A DNA stretch of 64,000 nt from Pseudoalteromonas lipolytica (GTDB lineage: Bacteria > Pseudomonadota > Gammaproteobacteria > Enterobacterales > Alteromonadaceae), in NCBI RefSeq assembly GCF_900116435.1, contig NZ_FPAZ01000007.1, positions 62,001 through 126,000 of the forward strand, written 5' to 3'. Position numbers and translations under genes: made by a program. Shown one piece after another: positions 9,616 through 18,773 of the stretch (position 1 is its first letter; the number at the start of each line of letters is the position of its first letter). Under the pieces are notes generated by a model. It was not told where the DNA came from and did not search any database. It was given only the letters and a program-made list of their open reading frames with translations.

Positions 9616-11985
9616 ATGAAATCAATAAGACTTAGCTTATTAACTCTGGCAATTACCGCACAATTTTCAGCAATAGCAGATGATGCAAAGCCTAAGCAAG
9701 ACATGGAACATTTAGTTATTACCGCCACTGGTTTTGAGCAAAAAGTAACTGAAGCACCTGCAAGTATTTCAATTATCACAAATGAAGATATTAAATCTCA
9801 CGCCTTTACTTCAGTGCTCGATGCAGTGCAGTATTTAGAAGGCATCGACATTGGTACAACCCGCGACAAAACAGGCCAAGGCAGTGTGAGTATGCGTGGT
9901 TTAACAGGTGAATACACCCTGCTATTGATCGATGGTAAACGTCAAAACAACCACGGTGATATATACCCTAATAACTTTGGTGGTAACGCCTTTAATCACG
10001 TGCCGCCGGTTGACGCTATTGAACGTGTTGAGGTTATTCGCGGCCCTGCATCGACACTTTATGGAGCAGACGCACTCGGTGGTGTTATTAATATCATCAC
10101 TAAAAAGCACACTGATAACTGGAGCGGTGCAGTGTCATTTAGCCGTTCATTACAGCAAAACGACGACTTTGGTGATGACATTACCACCGACTTTAGCGTG
10201 ATGGGTCCGCTTATCAAAGATGTTTTAAGCTTAGGTGTGCGCGGCAGTATTTATGAGCAACAAGCCTCCTCGCCAACATTTGAACCTGCGGTCGATCCTA
10301 ATGGCGTAGTCCATACTCGCTCACTTGGCTTTGGTAGTGGTGGTCGTACTGTTGATAATACCAACGAACAATACGGCTTTACTTTAACTTACACACCTTT
10401 TGATTCTCATCATTTACGGTTTGATTATGACAACTCAAGCCAAGTGTATGACAACACGCCAAGCTACGATATTGAATCAGGCACTATCACTTACCCTTTA
10501 GGCACTAAAGATAATATTGAATCTATTTGGCAAGACAGCCGCGGTCAGGTTAATCCACGTGCAGGTTATGCCGCCGATCAAGAGTTTGACCGTGAGTGGT
10601 GGTCATTTAGTTATGATGGTGAGCTTGAATGGGCCACCATTAAAGCGTCGGTATCGTATGTTGATACGCAAAATAACGGCCGTACTTTGCCTCTAAGCGT
10701 TAGTGAGCGTATAGAGCTGCAAGCTATGTACGATGGCACTGGCGAATATGAAGGTATGGATGAGCAAGCACGAAAAGATTTAGCCGAAGACACCTTCTTA
10801 CCCCGCCCAGCTCGCCCACTCGAAAGCAGTCAGTACACGTATGATTTACGCTTTGATATTCCAATCACTGGCGGTTTTGGCAGCCACAATTTAGCGATTG
10901 GTGGTCAGTTAATTGATGGTGAGTTAAAAGATGGTGTATTTGGTCTTGAAAGTGACCAAGCCGGTCAAGTTCAAGAACAAAACATGTACTCGGTATTTGC
11001 CGAAGATAACTGGATGGCAACCGATAACTTTACTTTCACTTTGGGTGCCCGTTACGACGACCATGATGTATTTGGCAGCCAAGTATCACCCCGCGTGTAC
11101 GCTGTGTACAACTTATCTGACACTTGGACTTTAAAAGGCGGTGTTAGCACAGGTTATAAAACCCCACAAACAACCGACCTATACGACGGTATTACTGGTT
11201 TTGGTGGTCAAGGCACCAGCCCATTTGCTGGTAACCCAGACTTAGAACCAGAAACCAGTGTTAACTCAGAAATCGCGCTTTATTGGACATCACTTGAAGG
11301 TGATCACAACATCAATGTCACTTATTACAACACTAAGTTCGAAGATAAAATAGCCCGCGGCGATACCATTTTAAGCTGTGAGCAAACCAATGGTGTGCGC
11401 CCGTGTGTTAACTTAGGCCAATACGATCAACTGGGCTATGACAGCTACAGCCAAAAAATTAATATTGATGAAGTTGATCTACAAGGTGTTGAAATTGCAG
11501 GTCAATATACACTAACCAACACGGTGTCAATCAATGGTAACTACACATGGACTGACAGCGAACAAAAGAGCGGACCAGAACAAGGCAAACCATTAACTAA
11601 CAGTGCTGAGCACATGGCCAACTTAACGCTAAACTGGGAAGCCACCGACTCAATCAACCTTTATTTACAAGGTGTGTATCGCTCAGATCGTTACCGTGGC
11701 TGGGATAACGTGCACGATAAAGCGCTGTATTACAAAAACTACAACCTACTTAATCTAGGTGCACAGTTCTATGTTAATGAGTACGTGCAAATTAACGCTC
11801 GCGTAAACAACCTACTCGACGAAGATTTCACCTCTTATAGTACGAGCTATACCGACTTAAATGGGGATGGAGAGTACGAGTACCTAACAGGTCGTGGCGT
11901 AGTAAGTGAAGTCACTTTCACTGATGACTACAACGTAAAAGATAAAAGCCGTAATTTCTGGATTGGCGTTACCGCTTACTTCTAA
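9616..11985 (+). CDS. TonB-dependent receptor, FepA/CirA-like (catecholate siderophore type)
   Basis: 789 aa from the ATG at 9616; an upstream in-frame TTG at 9604 is less likely. Signal peptide to about residue 21 ('FSAIADDA'). The TonB box region is 'MEHLVITATG'; the plug domain (~45-165) carries 'SMRGLTGEYTLLLIDGKRQN' and 'IERVEVIRGPASTLYGADALGGVINIITKK', characteristic of the CirA/FepA group. The C-terminal barrel ends in 'NFWIGVTAYF' with a terminal Phe. The protein would import an iron-siderophore complex across the outer membrane using TonB-ExbBD energy. Pairing with the Fes-like esterase upstream supports a catecholate ligand; the ligand itself is inferred. Confidence 0.85.
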   Translation: MKSIRLSLLTLAITAQFSAIADDAKPKQDMEHLVITATGFEQKVTEAPASISIITNEDIKSHAFTSVLDAVQYLEGIDIGTTRDKTGQGSVSMRGLTGEYTLLLIDGKRQNNHGDIYPNNFGGNAFNHVPPVDAIERVEVIRGPASTLYGADALGGVINIITKKHTDNWSGAVSFSRSLQQNDDFGDDITTDFSVMGPLIKDVLSLGVRGSIYEQQASSPTFEPAVDPNGVVHTRSLGFGSGGRTVDNTNEQYGFTLTYTPFDSHHLRFDYDNSSQVYDNTPSYDIESGTITYPLGTKDNIESIWQDSRGQVNPRAGYAADQEFDREWWSFSYDGELEWATIKASVSYVDTQNNGRTLPLSVSERIELQAMYDGTGEYEGMDEQARKDLAEDTFLPRPARPLESSQYTYDLRFDIPITGGFGSHNLAIGGQLIDGELKDGVFGLESDQAGQVQEQNMYSVFAEDNWMATDNFTFTLGARYDDHDVFGSQVSPRVYAVYNLSDTWTLKGGVSTGYKTPQTTDLYDGITGFGGQGTSPFAGNPDLEPETSVNSEIALYWTSLEGDHNINVTYYNTKFEDKIARGDTILSCEQTNGVRPCVNLGQYDQLGYDSYSQKINIDEVDLQGVEIAGQYTLTNTVSINGNYTWTDSEQKSGPEQGKPLTNSAEHMANLTLNWEATDSINLYLQGVYRSDRYRGWDNVHDKALYYKNYNLLNLGAQFYVNEYVQINARVNNLLDEDFTSYSTSYTDLNGDGEYEYLTGRGVVSEVTFTDDYNVKDKSRNFWIGVTAYF

Positions 11986-12003
11986 TATTTTTCTCCCTGA
12001 ATA

Positions 12004-12031
12004 TAGGCAGCACTCACTGTTGTGCTGCCTA
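12004..12031 (+). terminator. Hairpin after the receptor gene
   Basis: Perfect 10-base stem TAGGCAGCAC / GTGCTGCCTA with an 8-base loop, 18 bases past the stop. No T run follows, so termination strength is uncertain. Confidence 0.5.
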
Positions 12032-12116
12032 CTTCGAGCAGGTCGTCCGACTGTCACTAAACTGCCAACAATGCCATTTATACTTCATTAACCTGCGTAA
12101 GCCTGTTAGTTAAATA

Positions 12117-13025
12117 ATGCAAAATATTCTCACAGCCAGCGGTATATCTATTAGTTACCAAGATAAAGGTGACCTTGATGCACCTGTGATCATATTGATT
12201 ATTGGCTTAGGCGCACAATTTACCGTGTGGCCAGAGGCCTTGTATAGTGGTTTAGTAGAAAAAGGGTTTAGAGTAATTCGCTTTGATAATCGCGATGCAG
12301 GGCTGTCATCATCGCTCGATGAATTAGGCAAACCAAGCCTTATAAAACATTGGCTGAGCCGCCGTTTACCGCTACGCACCCACCTCCCCTATTCATTAGA
12401 TGACATGGCCCGTGATGTAAAAGAGTTGATGAATGCACTTTCTATCAAACAAGCGCATTTAGTGGGGGCATCAATGGGGGGCATGATTGCACAAATAGCT
12501 GCTGCAAAATACAAAAAGCGCGTACTCAGTTTAACCACCATTATGTCGAGTAGTTCACCTTGGTCGTTTTCAGGCTCGAATATTAATTTACTCATAAAAC
12601 TAGCTAAAATACAGCCACGAAACCGAACTAAAGAAGCCGAAATAAAATACAACGTACGCCTTAATCAATTAATTGGCAGCCCTGCTTACCCGCAAGATGA
12701 ATGCGCTTTGTATGAAAACGCAAACCGTTATAGTAAGCGTGCCGCTCATAATCAACAGGGTTTCAAACGCCAACTAGCAGCCATTGCAGCAACCCCTTAT
12801 CGCGAAAAACTATTGAAAAAAATTAAAGCCCCGACCTTGATTATTCACGGCAGTGCCGACCCTGTCATCCCTCTTGAAGCTGGCATTAATACCGCACTTA
12901 TAATCAAACGCAGTAAATTAAAAGTGGTGCCCGGCATGGGGCATGATTTTCCACCCGCTTTAATGAAAAAGATGACTAAATGGATAGCAAAGCATGCCCG
13001 TAGAGCATCAAAAAAGCTCCGTTAA
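12117..13025 (+). CDS. Alpha/beta-fold hydrolase
   Basis: 302 aa, no signal peptide, so cytoplasmic. Fold elements in order: 'VIILIIGLGAQFTVWP' (oxyanion region), 'RVIRFDNRDAGLSS', nucleophile elbow 'VGASMGGMIAQ', acid in 'LIIHGSADPVIP' and catalytic histidine in 'VVPGMGHDFP'. The 'FDNRDxGLSS' signature is common in esterases related to aclacinomycin methylesterase (RdmC-like) and in many uncharacterised carboxylesterases. The substrate is unknown. No obvious ribosome site precedes the ATG. The C-terminus is very basic ('AKHARRASKKLR'). Confidence 0.8.
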   Translation: MQNILTASGISISYQDKGDLDAPVIILIIGLGAQFTVWPEALYSGLVEKGFRVIRFDNRDAGLSSSLDELGKPSLIKHWLSRRLPLRTHLPYSLDDMARDVKELMNALSIKQAHLVGASMGGMIAQIAAAKYKKRVLSLTTIMSSSSPWSFSGSNINLLIKLAKIQPRNRTKEAEIKYNVRLNQLIGSPAYPQDECALYENANRYSKRAAHNQQGFKRQLAAIAATPYREKLLKKIKAPTLIIHGSADPVIPLEAGINTALIIKRSKLKVVPGMGHDFPPALMKKMTKWIAKHARRASKKLR

Positions 13026-13072
13026 ATAACGCATACTCATTACGAATGAAAAACGTTATGAGCGCGCTTTAA

Positions 13073-14440
13073 TCAACCACTAAACTGATGCCAAGGACCT
13101 GTTATGACGAGTGTTTTTGCTGGTGAGTAAACATTTACAAACAAGGTACTGCCATCGGGCGAAAAACAGGCTCCGGCAAGTTCTGTTTGCGCAACCAAAC
13201 GCGCAAAATTATAAACCTGTCCTTCAGGAGTCACGCCACGTAAGTGATTATCAACCACATCGGTGTATTGATCTTCACAAACAATTAAATGGCCATTTGG
13301 TGACACTGTTAAGTTATCGCCAAAGTTATAGAGTGTTTTGCTGGTACTCTCAACAAACAACGATATCTTGCCAGGTTTCTCAGCTTCTTTATTAGTGCCT
13401 TCAAATTCTGATGGCTGGTATTTCATTACCTGACCAAGTTGCTTTTTACCGCCATTAGTACAACAAAAATAAAGCTCTTTATCACCCCAGTGAATGCCTT
13501 CACCTCGCGCAAATAAAGCAGCGCCTTGCTTAAAGCCACGTAAGCGTAAGTCATCTTTCGGGCTTTCAGGGTTATCTAAGTCAATCCACTCAACATCCAA
13601 CTCTTGATGCAGTGGCATGGTCTTACTATGCCAGTTACGGCTATCGAACTGTGGTTTCCCTTTAACGACCATTGCTTGTAATTGGCCGCCTTTGTGCAGC
13701 TTGCCATATTCGTTAGGAATGAAACGGTAAAAAACGCTGTCACCCTTATCTTCGGTTAAATACACAATACCAGTGCGAGGGTCGACAGCGGCCGCTTCAT
13801 GATTAAAGCGTCCCATGGCTTTCAATGGCTCAGGTTTAATGAGGCCTTTACTATTGGCAGGCACCTCAAAAATATAACCATGATCTTGATTGAATCCATC
13901 GGCTTTGGTGTCGGTTGTTTCTTCACAAGTCAGCCACGAGCCCCAAGGCGTAATACCACCAGAACAGTTACGAATAGTGCCCACTAACGAAAGATACTCT
14001 TGCTCTTTTTGATGGGTTTTTAAATTATAAATAATGTGGCTAGTACCACCAGGAAGTGCGACACCTTCGCGGTTAGTATCGAAGGCGAATGGTGTTTTAT
14101 GCTGTGCGATACTGGCTTCGGCTTTAGTTAAATCTGTTGGTTTTAATTCGTGGTTACGCACCAAAGCAACACGGTCATTGCCAAGGGCAAGACAGCCCAT
14201 ACCATCGGCTTTGTCGGGAACAGTGAAGCCATCTGACATTTTCTCACCTAAGCTCGAAATAATCTGATAACTAAAACCTGCGGGTAAATCTAATAGCGCA
14301 TCAGGGTCAGGCAATAAAGGACCAAACCCTTTGATCGTTGTTTGCAAATCATTAAGCGACACTTTGCCAATGGCACTTTTTGATAACCCTAAAAAGGCTA
14401 ACGTACCCGCCCCTACCAAAAATTCTCGACGTGAAACCAT
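13073..14440 (-). CDS. phoX: PhoX-family alkaline phosphatase, Tat-exported
   Basis: 455 aa. The N-terminus 'SRREFLVGAGTLAFLGL' is a twin-arginine signal, as expected for a folded metal-containing phosphatase. PhoX/DUF839 features: 'LPAGFSYQIISSLGEKMSDG', 'VALVRNHEL', 'CSGGITPWGSWLTCEET', 'EAAAVDPRTGIVYLTEDKGDSVFYRF', 'ARGEGIHWGDKELYFCCTNGG' and 'DNLTVSPNGHLIVCEDQY'. PhoX enzymes use calcium and iron and release phosphate from phosphomonoesters in the periplasm; they are common in marine bacteria. At 455 aa it is shorter than classical PhoX (about 600-700 aa), so it could be a PhoX-like protein of different specificity. A GGAG ribosome site precedes the ATG. No convincing Pho box was found upstream. 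Confidence 0.75.
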   Translation of the reverse strand: MVSRREFLVGAGTLAFLGLSKSAIGKVSLNDLQTTIKGFGPLLPDPDALLDLPAGFSYQIISSLGEKMSDGFTVPDKADGMGCLALGNDRVALVRNHELKPTDLTKAEASIAQHKTPFAFDTNREGVALPGGTSHIIYNLKTHQKEQEYLSLVGTIRNCSGGITPWGSWLTCEETTDTKADGFNQDHGYIFEVPANSKGLIKPEPLKAMGRFNHEAAAVDPRTGIVYLTEDKGDSVFYRFIPNEYGKLHKGGQLQAMVVKGKPQFDSRNWHSKTMPLHQELDVEWIDLDNPESPKDDLRLRGFKQGAALFARGEGIHWGDKELYFCCTNGGKKQLGQVMKYQPSEFEGTNKEAEKPGKISLFVESTSKTLYNFGDNLTVSPNGHLIVCEDQYTDVVDNHLRGVTPEGQVYNFARLVAQTELAGACFSPDGSTLFVNVYSPAKTLVITGPWHQFSG

Positions 14441-14765
14441 GCTAACTCCGAGCTGAAACCAGCTTTATCATACAAATAAAAAGAGCATTATAAAGCAAAG
14501 AAATCATAAAAAGTTACAGTATCACAATCTTCACGAAAATGTCATAAAGCACCTAATAACGACGCTTTAATCACTGCGAGTTGTTGATTAGACACAATAA
14601 AACTAAATAACGGTGATATTCCAAACTGCAAAACTAACCATTCACATAACCAGACTAGCCATTTTATGAATGCGCTTAAAAGTCATCATCACAGTATTGT
14701 GAAAAGTTAATGTTCTCTCTAGTGGAGTGTTTCAAACTCGGAATAAGCAATTATTTTCGAGATGC
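14441..14765. other. Intergenic region, no gene seen
   Basis: Lies between the start of the PhoX-like gene and the end of a diguanylate cyclase gene, both on the minus strand. It must contain the phoX promoter, but I find no convincing operator, repeat or small gene. Confidence 0.4.
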
Positions 14766-15932
14766 TTATATTTTTGCTAAGTCGCCACAACTCGTTACTT
14801 GATTACGACCTTGATGCTTTGAACGATACAACGCATCATCTGCACGTTTTAGTACTGTTTGCCAACTTGTTTCTTGTGGGTTCAACATTGCAACTCCGAC
14901 ACTTACTGTCAGATACACAGTTTCATCGTCTAAAATAAGCGGTGTTTTTGCAACTGATTTTCGAATACGCTGTGCCAATAACTCAACGTCTTGGCCGCTT
15001 ATGTGGCTCACTAACACAGCAAACTCTTCGCCTCCTAAGCGAAAATATTGGTCATATTCCCTGAGTTGCTGTTTAGCAATTGCGGTTACATGTGCGATGG
15101 CTTTATCGCCAAGTATATGTCCAAACTGATCGTTCACTGATTTAAAGTGGTCAATATCAAACACTATAAAGGCTAACTGGGTGTCATTGCGTATACATCG
15201 CTTTAGCTCTTTATTAGCAAATACCTCAAGCGCTTTACGGTTATACCACCCTGTTAAATGATCCGTTAAAGAATACTCTCTTAACGCGAGTTCTTTACGC
15301 CAAGTCACCACAACAGAAAATGCTATCGTCAGTAAAAAGTAAAAAGCGATAACCGCTAAACTACCTATGTTTAAAAGTTGATGCTTTTCAATCCATGGCG
15401 TATTTTCAATACCTGTCAGTAACAAATAGCCTCTAAATAACTGTTGCGCCGAGAAAATAAACAACAAAATAATGAGCAAGTAATACGCTTTGCCCGCTTC
15501 TTCATTTCGGTGCTTCCAAAGTGCTAACATCGCCGAAATATCAAGTGCAGCGATCATCGGGTACAAAACAACAATACGCAGTTCAATTGACTCATTCATT
15601 GCTGGCACAAAATGCATAACAAAAATGCCAACAAAAACGATCAGCACAACCCCCCACATCGAACGATTATATAAGCATTTAGATACGCCACTGAAAAGCG
15701 CTGCATGCCCAGCTAAATAGCAAGCATTCGCAAAAGCAGGATGGAAAAACGAAGGAAAATCGACATTAGTCGCGAGAATACCCGATAAATTGGAAGCGAA
15801 AAATAATGCACCACACACCAGCCAATCAATTAAATAACTTTCGTTACGACTCGCAATGTACAAAGCAGCCATTGTTAACATCATTATAAAGCTAACCAGT
15901 GCCGTACAAACGAGCAATGTGTGGAGATCCAT
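14766..15932 (-). CDS. Membrane diguanylate cyclase (GGDEF), inhibitory site present
   Basis: 388 aa. Seven or so hydrophobic segments fill residues 1-215, without a recognisable periplasmic sensor domain. The GGDEF domain (~220-385) starts at 'LTDHLTGWYNRKAL', has 'VFDIDHFKSVNDQFGHILGDKAI' (metal and substrate binding) and the active site GGEEF. The allosteric I-site is intact: REYD five residues before GGEEF, so product inhibition by c-di-GMP is expected. It would make c-di-GMP from two GTP at the inner membrane in response to a signal sensed by the membrane part. Confidence 0.9.
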   Translation of the reverse strand: MDLHTLLVCTALVSFIMMLTMAALYIASRNESYLIDWLVCGALFFASNLSGILATNVDFPSFFHPAFANACYLAGHAALFSGVSKCLYNRSMWGVVLIVFVGIFVMHFVPAMNESIELRIVVLYPMIAALDISAMLALWKHRNEEAGKAYYLLIILLFIFSAQQLFRGYLLLTGIENTPWIEKHQLLNIGSLAVIAFYFLLTIAFSVVVTWRKELALREYSLTDHLTGWYNRKALEVFANKELKRCIRNDTQLAFIVFDIDHFKSVNDQFGHILGDKAIAHVTAIAKQQLREYDQYFRLGGEEFAVLVSHISGQDVELLAQRIRKSVAKTPLILDDETVYLTVSVGVAMLNPQETSWQTVLKRADDALYRSKHQGRNQVTSCGDLAKI

Positions 15933-16388
15933 TCTTATTATTATCCCTTAATTAGAATTAGGGGGTGGATAATAAACCAACAATTAAGGCAAGTTCAATA
16001 GCCAAACTTAGAATATAATCCTCGAATTGACTATTATTTGTTCTATAGCGTAAAGATATAAAATTGAATATATTTTTCCATAACTTAAAAATAACTTGTT
16101 ATTTTTACCTATAGACAAAAGCCCTCTCATAAAAACCGCCTCTATAAAAACAGCAACTTTACATTTAACACATTGAAAAAAAATGAGTTTAGAAAGTAAC
16201 GCCATGCTGTATCGGCTAAACAATGCCTAACAAAACAGGGGATTTCTGGACTTTATAAGTAACCTTATTTAACAGGTACATTCTCAACGTATTGATTAAA
16301 CGTATGAGCAGTCTGCTGTATTCATAGAGTGATTAACATGATTATTAAAATGCTTAAGAGTCATTTATCACTCTTTTAATCTCTCCTA
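15933..16388. other. Intergenic region, no convincing gene
   Basis: AT-rich stretch upstream of the diguanylate cyclase and downstream of the Lrp-type gene. A 71-codon frame inside it is unconvincing. An imperfect hairpin at 16355-16378 (AAGAGT ... ACTCTT with flanking A/T) could end the Lrp-type transcript. Confidence 0.35.
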
Positions 16389-16838
16389 TTATGCTCGCTC
16401 ATCTTTAGGAGACCCCATCACCACATGTGACGTAATGGTTCTTACCTGAGGAATTGAACCGAGCACATCAGCATGAAATGCTTTATATGATTTTAAATCT
16501 GCCGTTTCTACCCGCAGTAAATATTCAAACGCACCGGTCACGTTATGACACTCTTTAACTTCATCAATAAACGCGAGTGCTTGCTCAAATGCGAGCTGCG
16601 AGCTTGTTGAGTGGTCGTTTAAACCCACGCCTACATAAGCGATAAAACCTAAACCAACAGCGTGATGATTAATCACTGCGCGGTACCCCGAAATCACCCC
16701 GAGCCGCTCAAGTTCTTGAACCCTTCTTAGGCATGCCGATGGCGACAACCCCACTTTCTCTGCTAGCTCAGTATTTGCTAAACGGCCATCACGCCTTAAC
16801 TCATGCAATATTCTGTCGTTAATTCTATCTTTCTTCAT
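16389..16838 (-). CDS. Lrp/AsnC-family transcription regulator
   Basis: 149 aa from the ATG at 16838, the family's usual length; a TTG six codons upstream is the only longer option. N-terminal winged HTH: 'DRINDRILHELRRDGRLANTELAEKVGLSPSACLRRVQELERLGVI'. The C-terminal RAM/effector domain contains 'VKECHNVTGAFEYLLRVETADLKSYKAFHADVLGSIPQVRTITSHVVM'. Such proteins form octamers and respond to amino acids. It is divergent from a LysE/RhtB exporter gene 95 bases away, a common pairing in which the regulator controls the exporter. Confidence 0.9.
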   Translation of the reverse strand: MKKDRINDRILHELRRDGRLANTELAEKVGLSPSACLRRVQELERLGVISGYRAVINHHAVGLGFIAYVGVGLNDHSTSSQLAFEQALAFIDEVKECHNVTGAFEYLLRVETADLKSYKAFHADVLGSIPQVRTITSHVVMGSPKDERA

Positions 16839-16880
16839 TTTAAATTGTGATTTCAAACTACCAAAACAACATTAAGCGCG

Positions 16881-16910
16881 ATAATTGCGTGCATTTCAAT
16901 CTATAATTGC
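16881..16910. promoter_or_regulatory. Direct repeat ATAATTGC x2 in the Lrp/LysE divergent control region
   Basis: ATAATTGC occurs at 16881-16888 and 16903-16910, 22 bases apart (about two helical turns), midway between the two divergent starts. This spacing suits two same-face contacts by an Lrp-type oligomer. The repeat is seen; binding is inferred. Confidence 0.45.
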
Positions 16911-16933
16911 AACTTAACAAACAGGGAGAGACT

Positions 16934-17527
16934 ATGATGAGTTTTGAGATGATGACAGCACTGGCGTTATTCGCCCTCGTTTCGTCAATTACCCCTGGGC
17001 CCAATAACTTAATGTTGATGAGCTCAGGTGCCAATTTTGGTTTTAAAAGGACCACACCGCATATGTTTGGGGTAACGTTAGGCTTTATGTTGATGCTCTT
17101 TTTAGTTGGCCTCGGCATTATGCAGCTGTTTGACTTATTTCCGCTAAGCTACCTCATTCTAAAAGTGTTTTGTGTTGTTTATTTGTTATATCTCGCTTAT
17201 AAAATAGCCACCAGCAACGGACAACAACACACACAAAATAAAGGTAAGCCTTTTACTTTTATTCAAGCGGCCCTTTTCCAATGGGTGAACCCTAAAGCAT
17301 GGGCAATGGCGCTTAGTGCGATAAGCTTATACGCTCCAAACAAAAACGTATCAGCGGTATTAATCGTCAGTGCCGTATTTGGTTTAATTAATTTACCTTG
17401 CGTGAGCTCGTGGACCTTAGTAGGCGAAAAACTACAACACTGGCTTTCAAGCCCCACTCGTTTAAAACTATTTAACTACTTAATGGCACTACTTTTAGTC
17501 GTGTCGGTCTTGTTTAGTTTGCTTTAG
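16934..17527 (+). CDS. LysE/RhtB-family amino-acid exporter
   Basis: 197 aa from the ATG at 16934, which has the ribosome site AGGGAGAG at a good distance; a TTG at 16907 is unlikely. The N-terminus 'SSITPGPNNLMLMSSGANFG' is the family signature. Five or six membrane helices follow, with 'QWVNPKAWAMALSAISLY' in the second half. The length (about 200 aa) is typical. Family members export amino acids such as lysine, threonine or homoserine from the cytoplasm; the substrate here is not readable from sequence. The divergent Lrp-type gene probably regulates it. Confidence 0.9.
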   Translation: MMSFEMMTALALFALVSSITPGPNNLMLMSSGANFGFKRTTPHMFGVTLGFMLMLFLVGLGIMQLFDLFPLSYLILKVFCVVYLLYLAYKIATSNGQQHTQNKGKPFTFIQAALFQWVNPKAWAMALSAISLYAPNKNVSAVLIVSAVFGLINLPCVSSWTLVGEKLQHWLSSPTRLKLFNYLMALLLVVSVLFSLL

Positions 17528-17558
17528 TAACGGGCCTTATTTAAAAATGAGACCAAGA

Positions 17559-18740
17559 TTACAGAAATTGAAACTGTTCTACTTGTGTAAGTTTTAACTT
17601 TTCAATTTCTTTTTTAGCGTTTTTACAATGGCGACGTAACTTAGATGGCACATCTTTATTGTCAATAATGCTTTTAAGCAGTGATTGATATCGTGCAGTT
17701 TGAGCATTGGCAAAAATTTTACAATAGTAAGCGATACCATCGAGCATATTACCATCTGTAGTTTGCTTATTGAGCCATATTTTACTGGCTAAAGCATCTA
17801 AATATTGCTCATCATAGACACCTATCCTGTCATATTTCCGACCAATACGTTGCGTATCCATTCCATCGGCTTGGTTAACCACATCAATAAACTGATAATG
17901 CTCTTGACTACTTACGTTATGAGTACGTCTAGAGTAAAACTGCTGGTCTGTCTGTGACTTAACCATTTCAACAGCCCCAATATCTTTATAATGATATAAC
18001 TGTATTTCGGGGCTATTATTAAAAAAGCCTTTTTCAATTACACGGATATGATCAGGCTTTCCTAACTTTGTAACTACAGCATCGACACTCAACTCTCTCT
18101 CTAGAAAAAATAATGGGTTATCAAATGGTTGATTGGTAATTAAGATTGACTTTTTAGGTGTAGCTTGATTTTTTTCAGGCTCTGGTAATTTGACTTCCCC
18201 ATCAGATAACATCGCAATTTTTGTTTTACTTTCGTCAGGGTCACCTTCAAGTACAATGGCATCTGAAACTTGCTTTCCTGACATATTTTCAATCCATACA
18301 GATGAAAAATCGGGGCTTAAATACCCTTTGACAACATAATGTTGATTAGCTTCGGGTGTAAAAGACACATCACCAGACACGATAAAATTGCTTCCCGCAT
18401 TGAACATATAATTGATGGGGGCGGCATGGTGTACTTGTGCAACTAAAGTTAATGTCATTGGCTCTGTCGGTACTTCACGGCTAAATCCAACCGGAGTAAG
18501 TAGCATTCCTTGCCCATATGATGCCTGATGCGTAGCCCGAATAGAATTATTAACCTGCTTTCCATCAACTTTGCTTAAATAAAAAAACTGCCCAGAACTA
18601 GTGCTCCCCACCTTGTAAGTATCATCAAGTTTAGCCGTGTTGCCTTGGTAGTTTTTAGGGATCGGGTTGTATGTTGCTACACAGCCAACAAGTGATGAAG
18701 CCAACATAATGATGGCAAAAAAGCTTGCTATTTTTCTCAT
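17559..18740 (-). CDS. Uncharacterised lipoprotein
   Basis: 393 aa. Signal peptide with lipobox LVGC (cysteine at residue 20), so membrane-anchored after processing. I recognise no domain. Residues ~35-185 are beta-rich and contain a loop of small residues ('INYMFNAGSNFIVSGDVSF' region, then 'ANQHYVVKGYLSPDFSSVWIEN'); residues ~215-280 include 'KLGKPDHIRVIEKGFFNNSPEIQLYHYKDIG', reminiscent of the short SmpA/BamE-like or 'outer-membrane small-assembly' pattern, but this is weak. The C-terminal ~100 residues are helical and charged. It lies between the LysE gene (convergent) and the ROK regulator (same strand, 33 bases upstream), so it could share the ROK transcript. Confidence 0.75.
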   Translation of the reverse strand: MRKIASFFAIIMLASSLVGCVATYNPIPKNYQGNTAKLDDTYKVGSTSSGQFFYLSKVDGKQVNNSIRATHQASYGQGMLLTPVGFSREVPTEPMTLTLVAQVHHAAPINYMFNAGSNFIVSGDVSFTPEANQHYVVKGYLSPDFSSVWIENMSGKQVSDAIVLEGDPDESKTKIAMLSDGEVKLPEPEKNQATPKKSILITNQPFDNPLFFLERELSVDAVVTKLGKPDHIRVIEKGFFNNSPEIQLYHYKDIGAVEMVKSQTDQQFYSRRTHNVSSQEHYQFIDVVNQADGMDTQRIGRKYDRIGVYDEQYLDALASKIWLNKQTTDGNMLDGIAYYCKIFANAQTARYQSLLKSIIDNKDVPSKLRRHCKNAKKEIEKLKLTQVEQFQFL

Positions 18741-18773
18741 TTTTAAACCTAACTAACTATTTTAATTATTATT

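Noticed and set aside
14470..14560. Pho box upstream of the PhoX-like gene
   Set aside because: CTGTAAC-type half sites exist on the correct strand, but spacing and the second half do not match; support too weak to annotate.
16008..16223. 71-codon minus-strand frame between a diguanylate cyclase and an Lrp-type gene
   Set aside because: No ribosome site, odd composition and no domain; the region looks intergenic.
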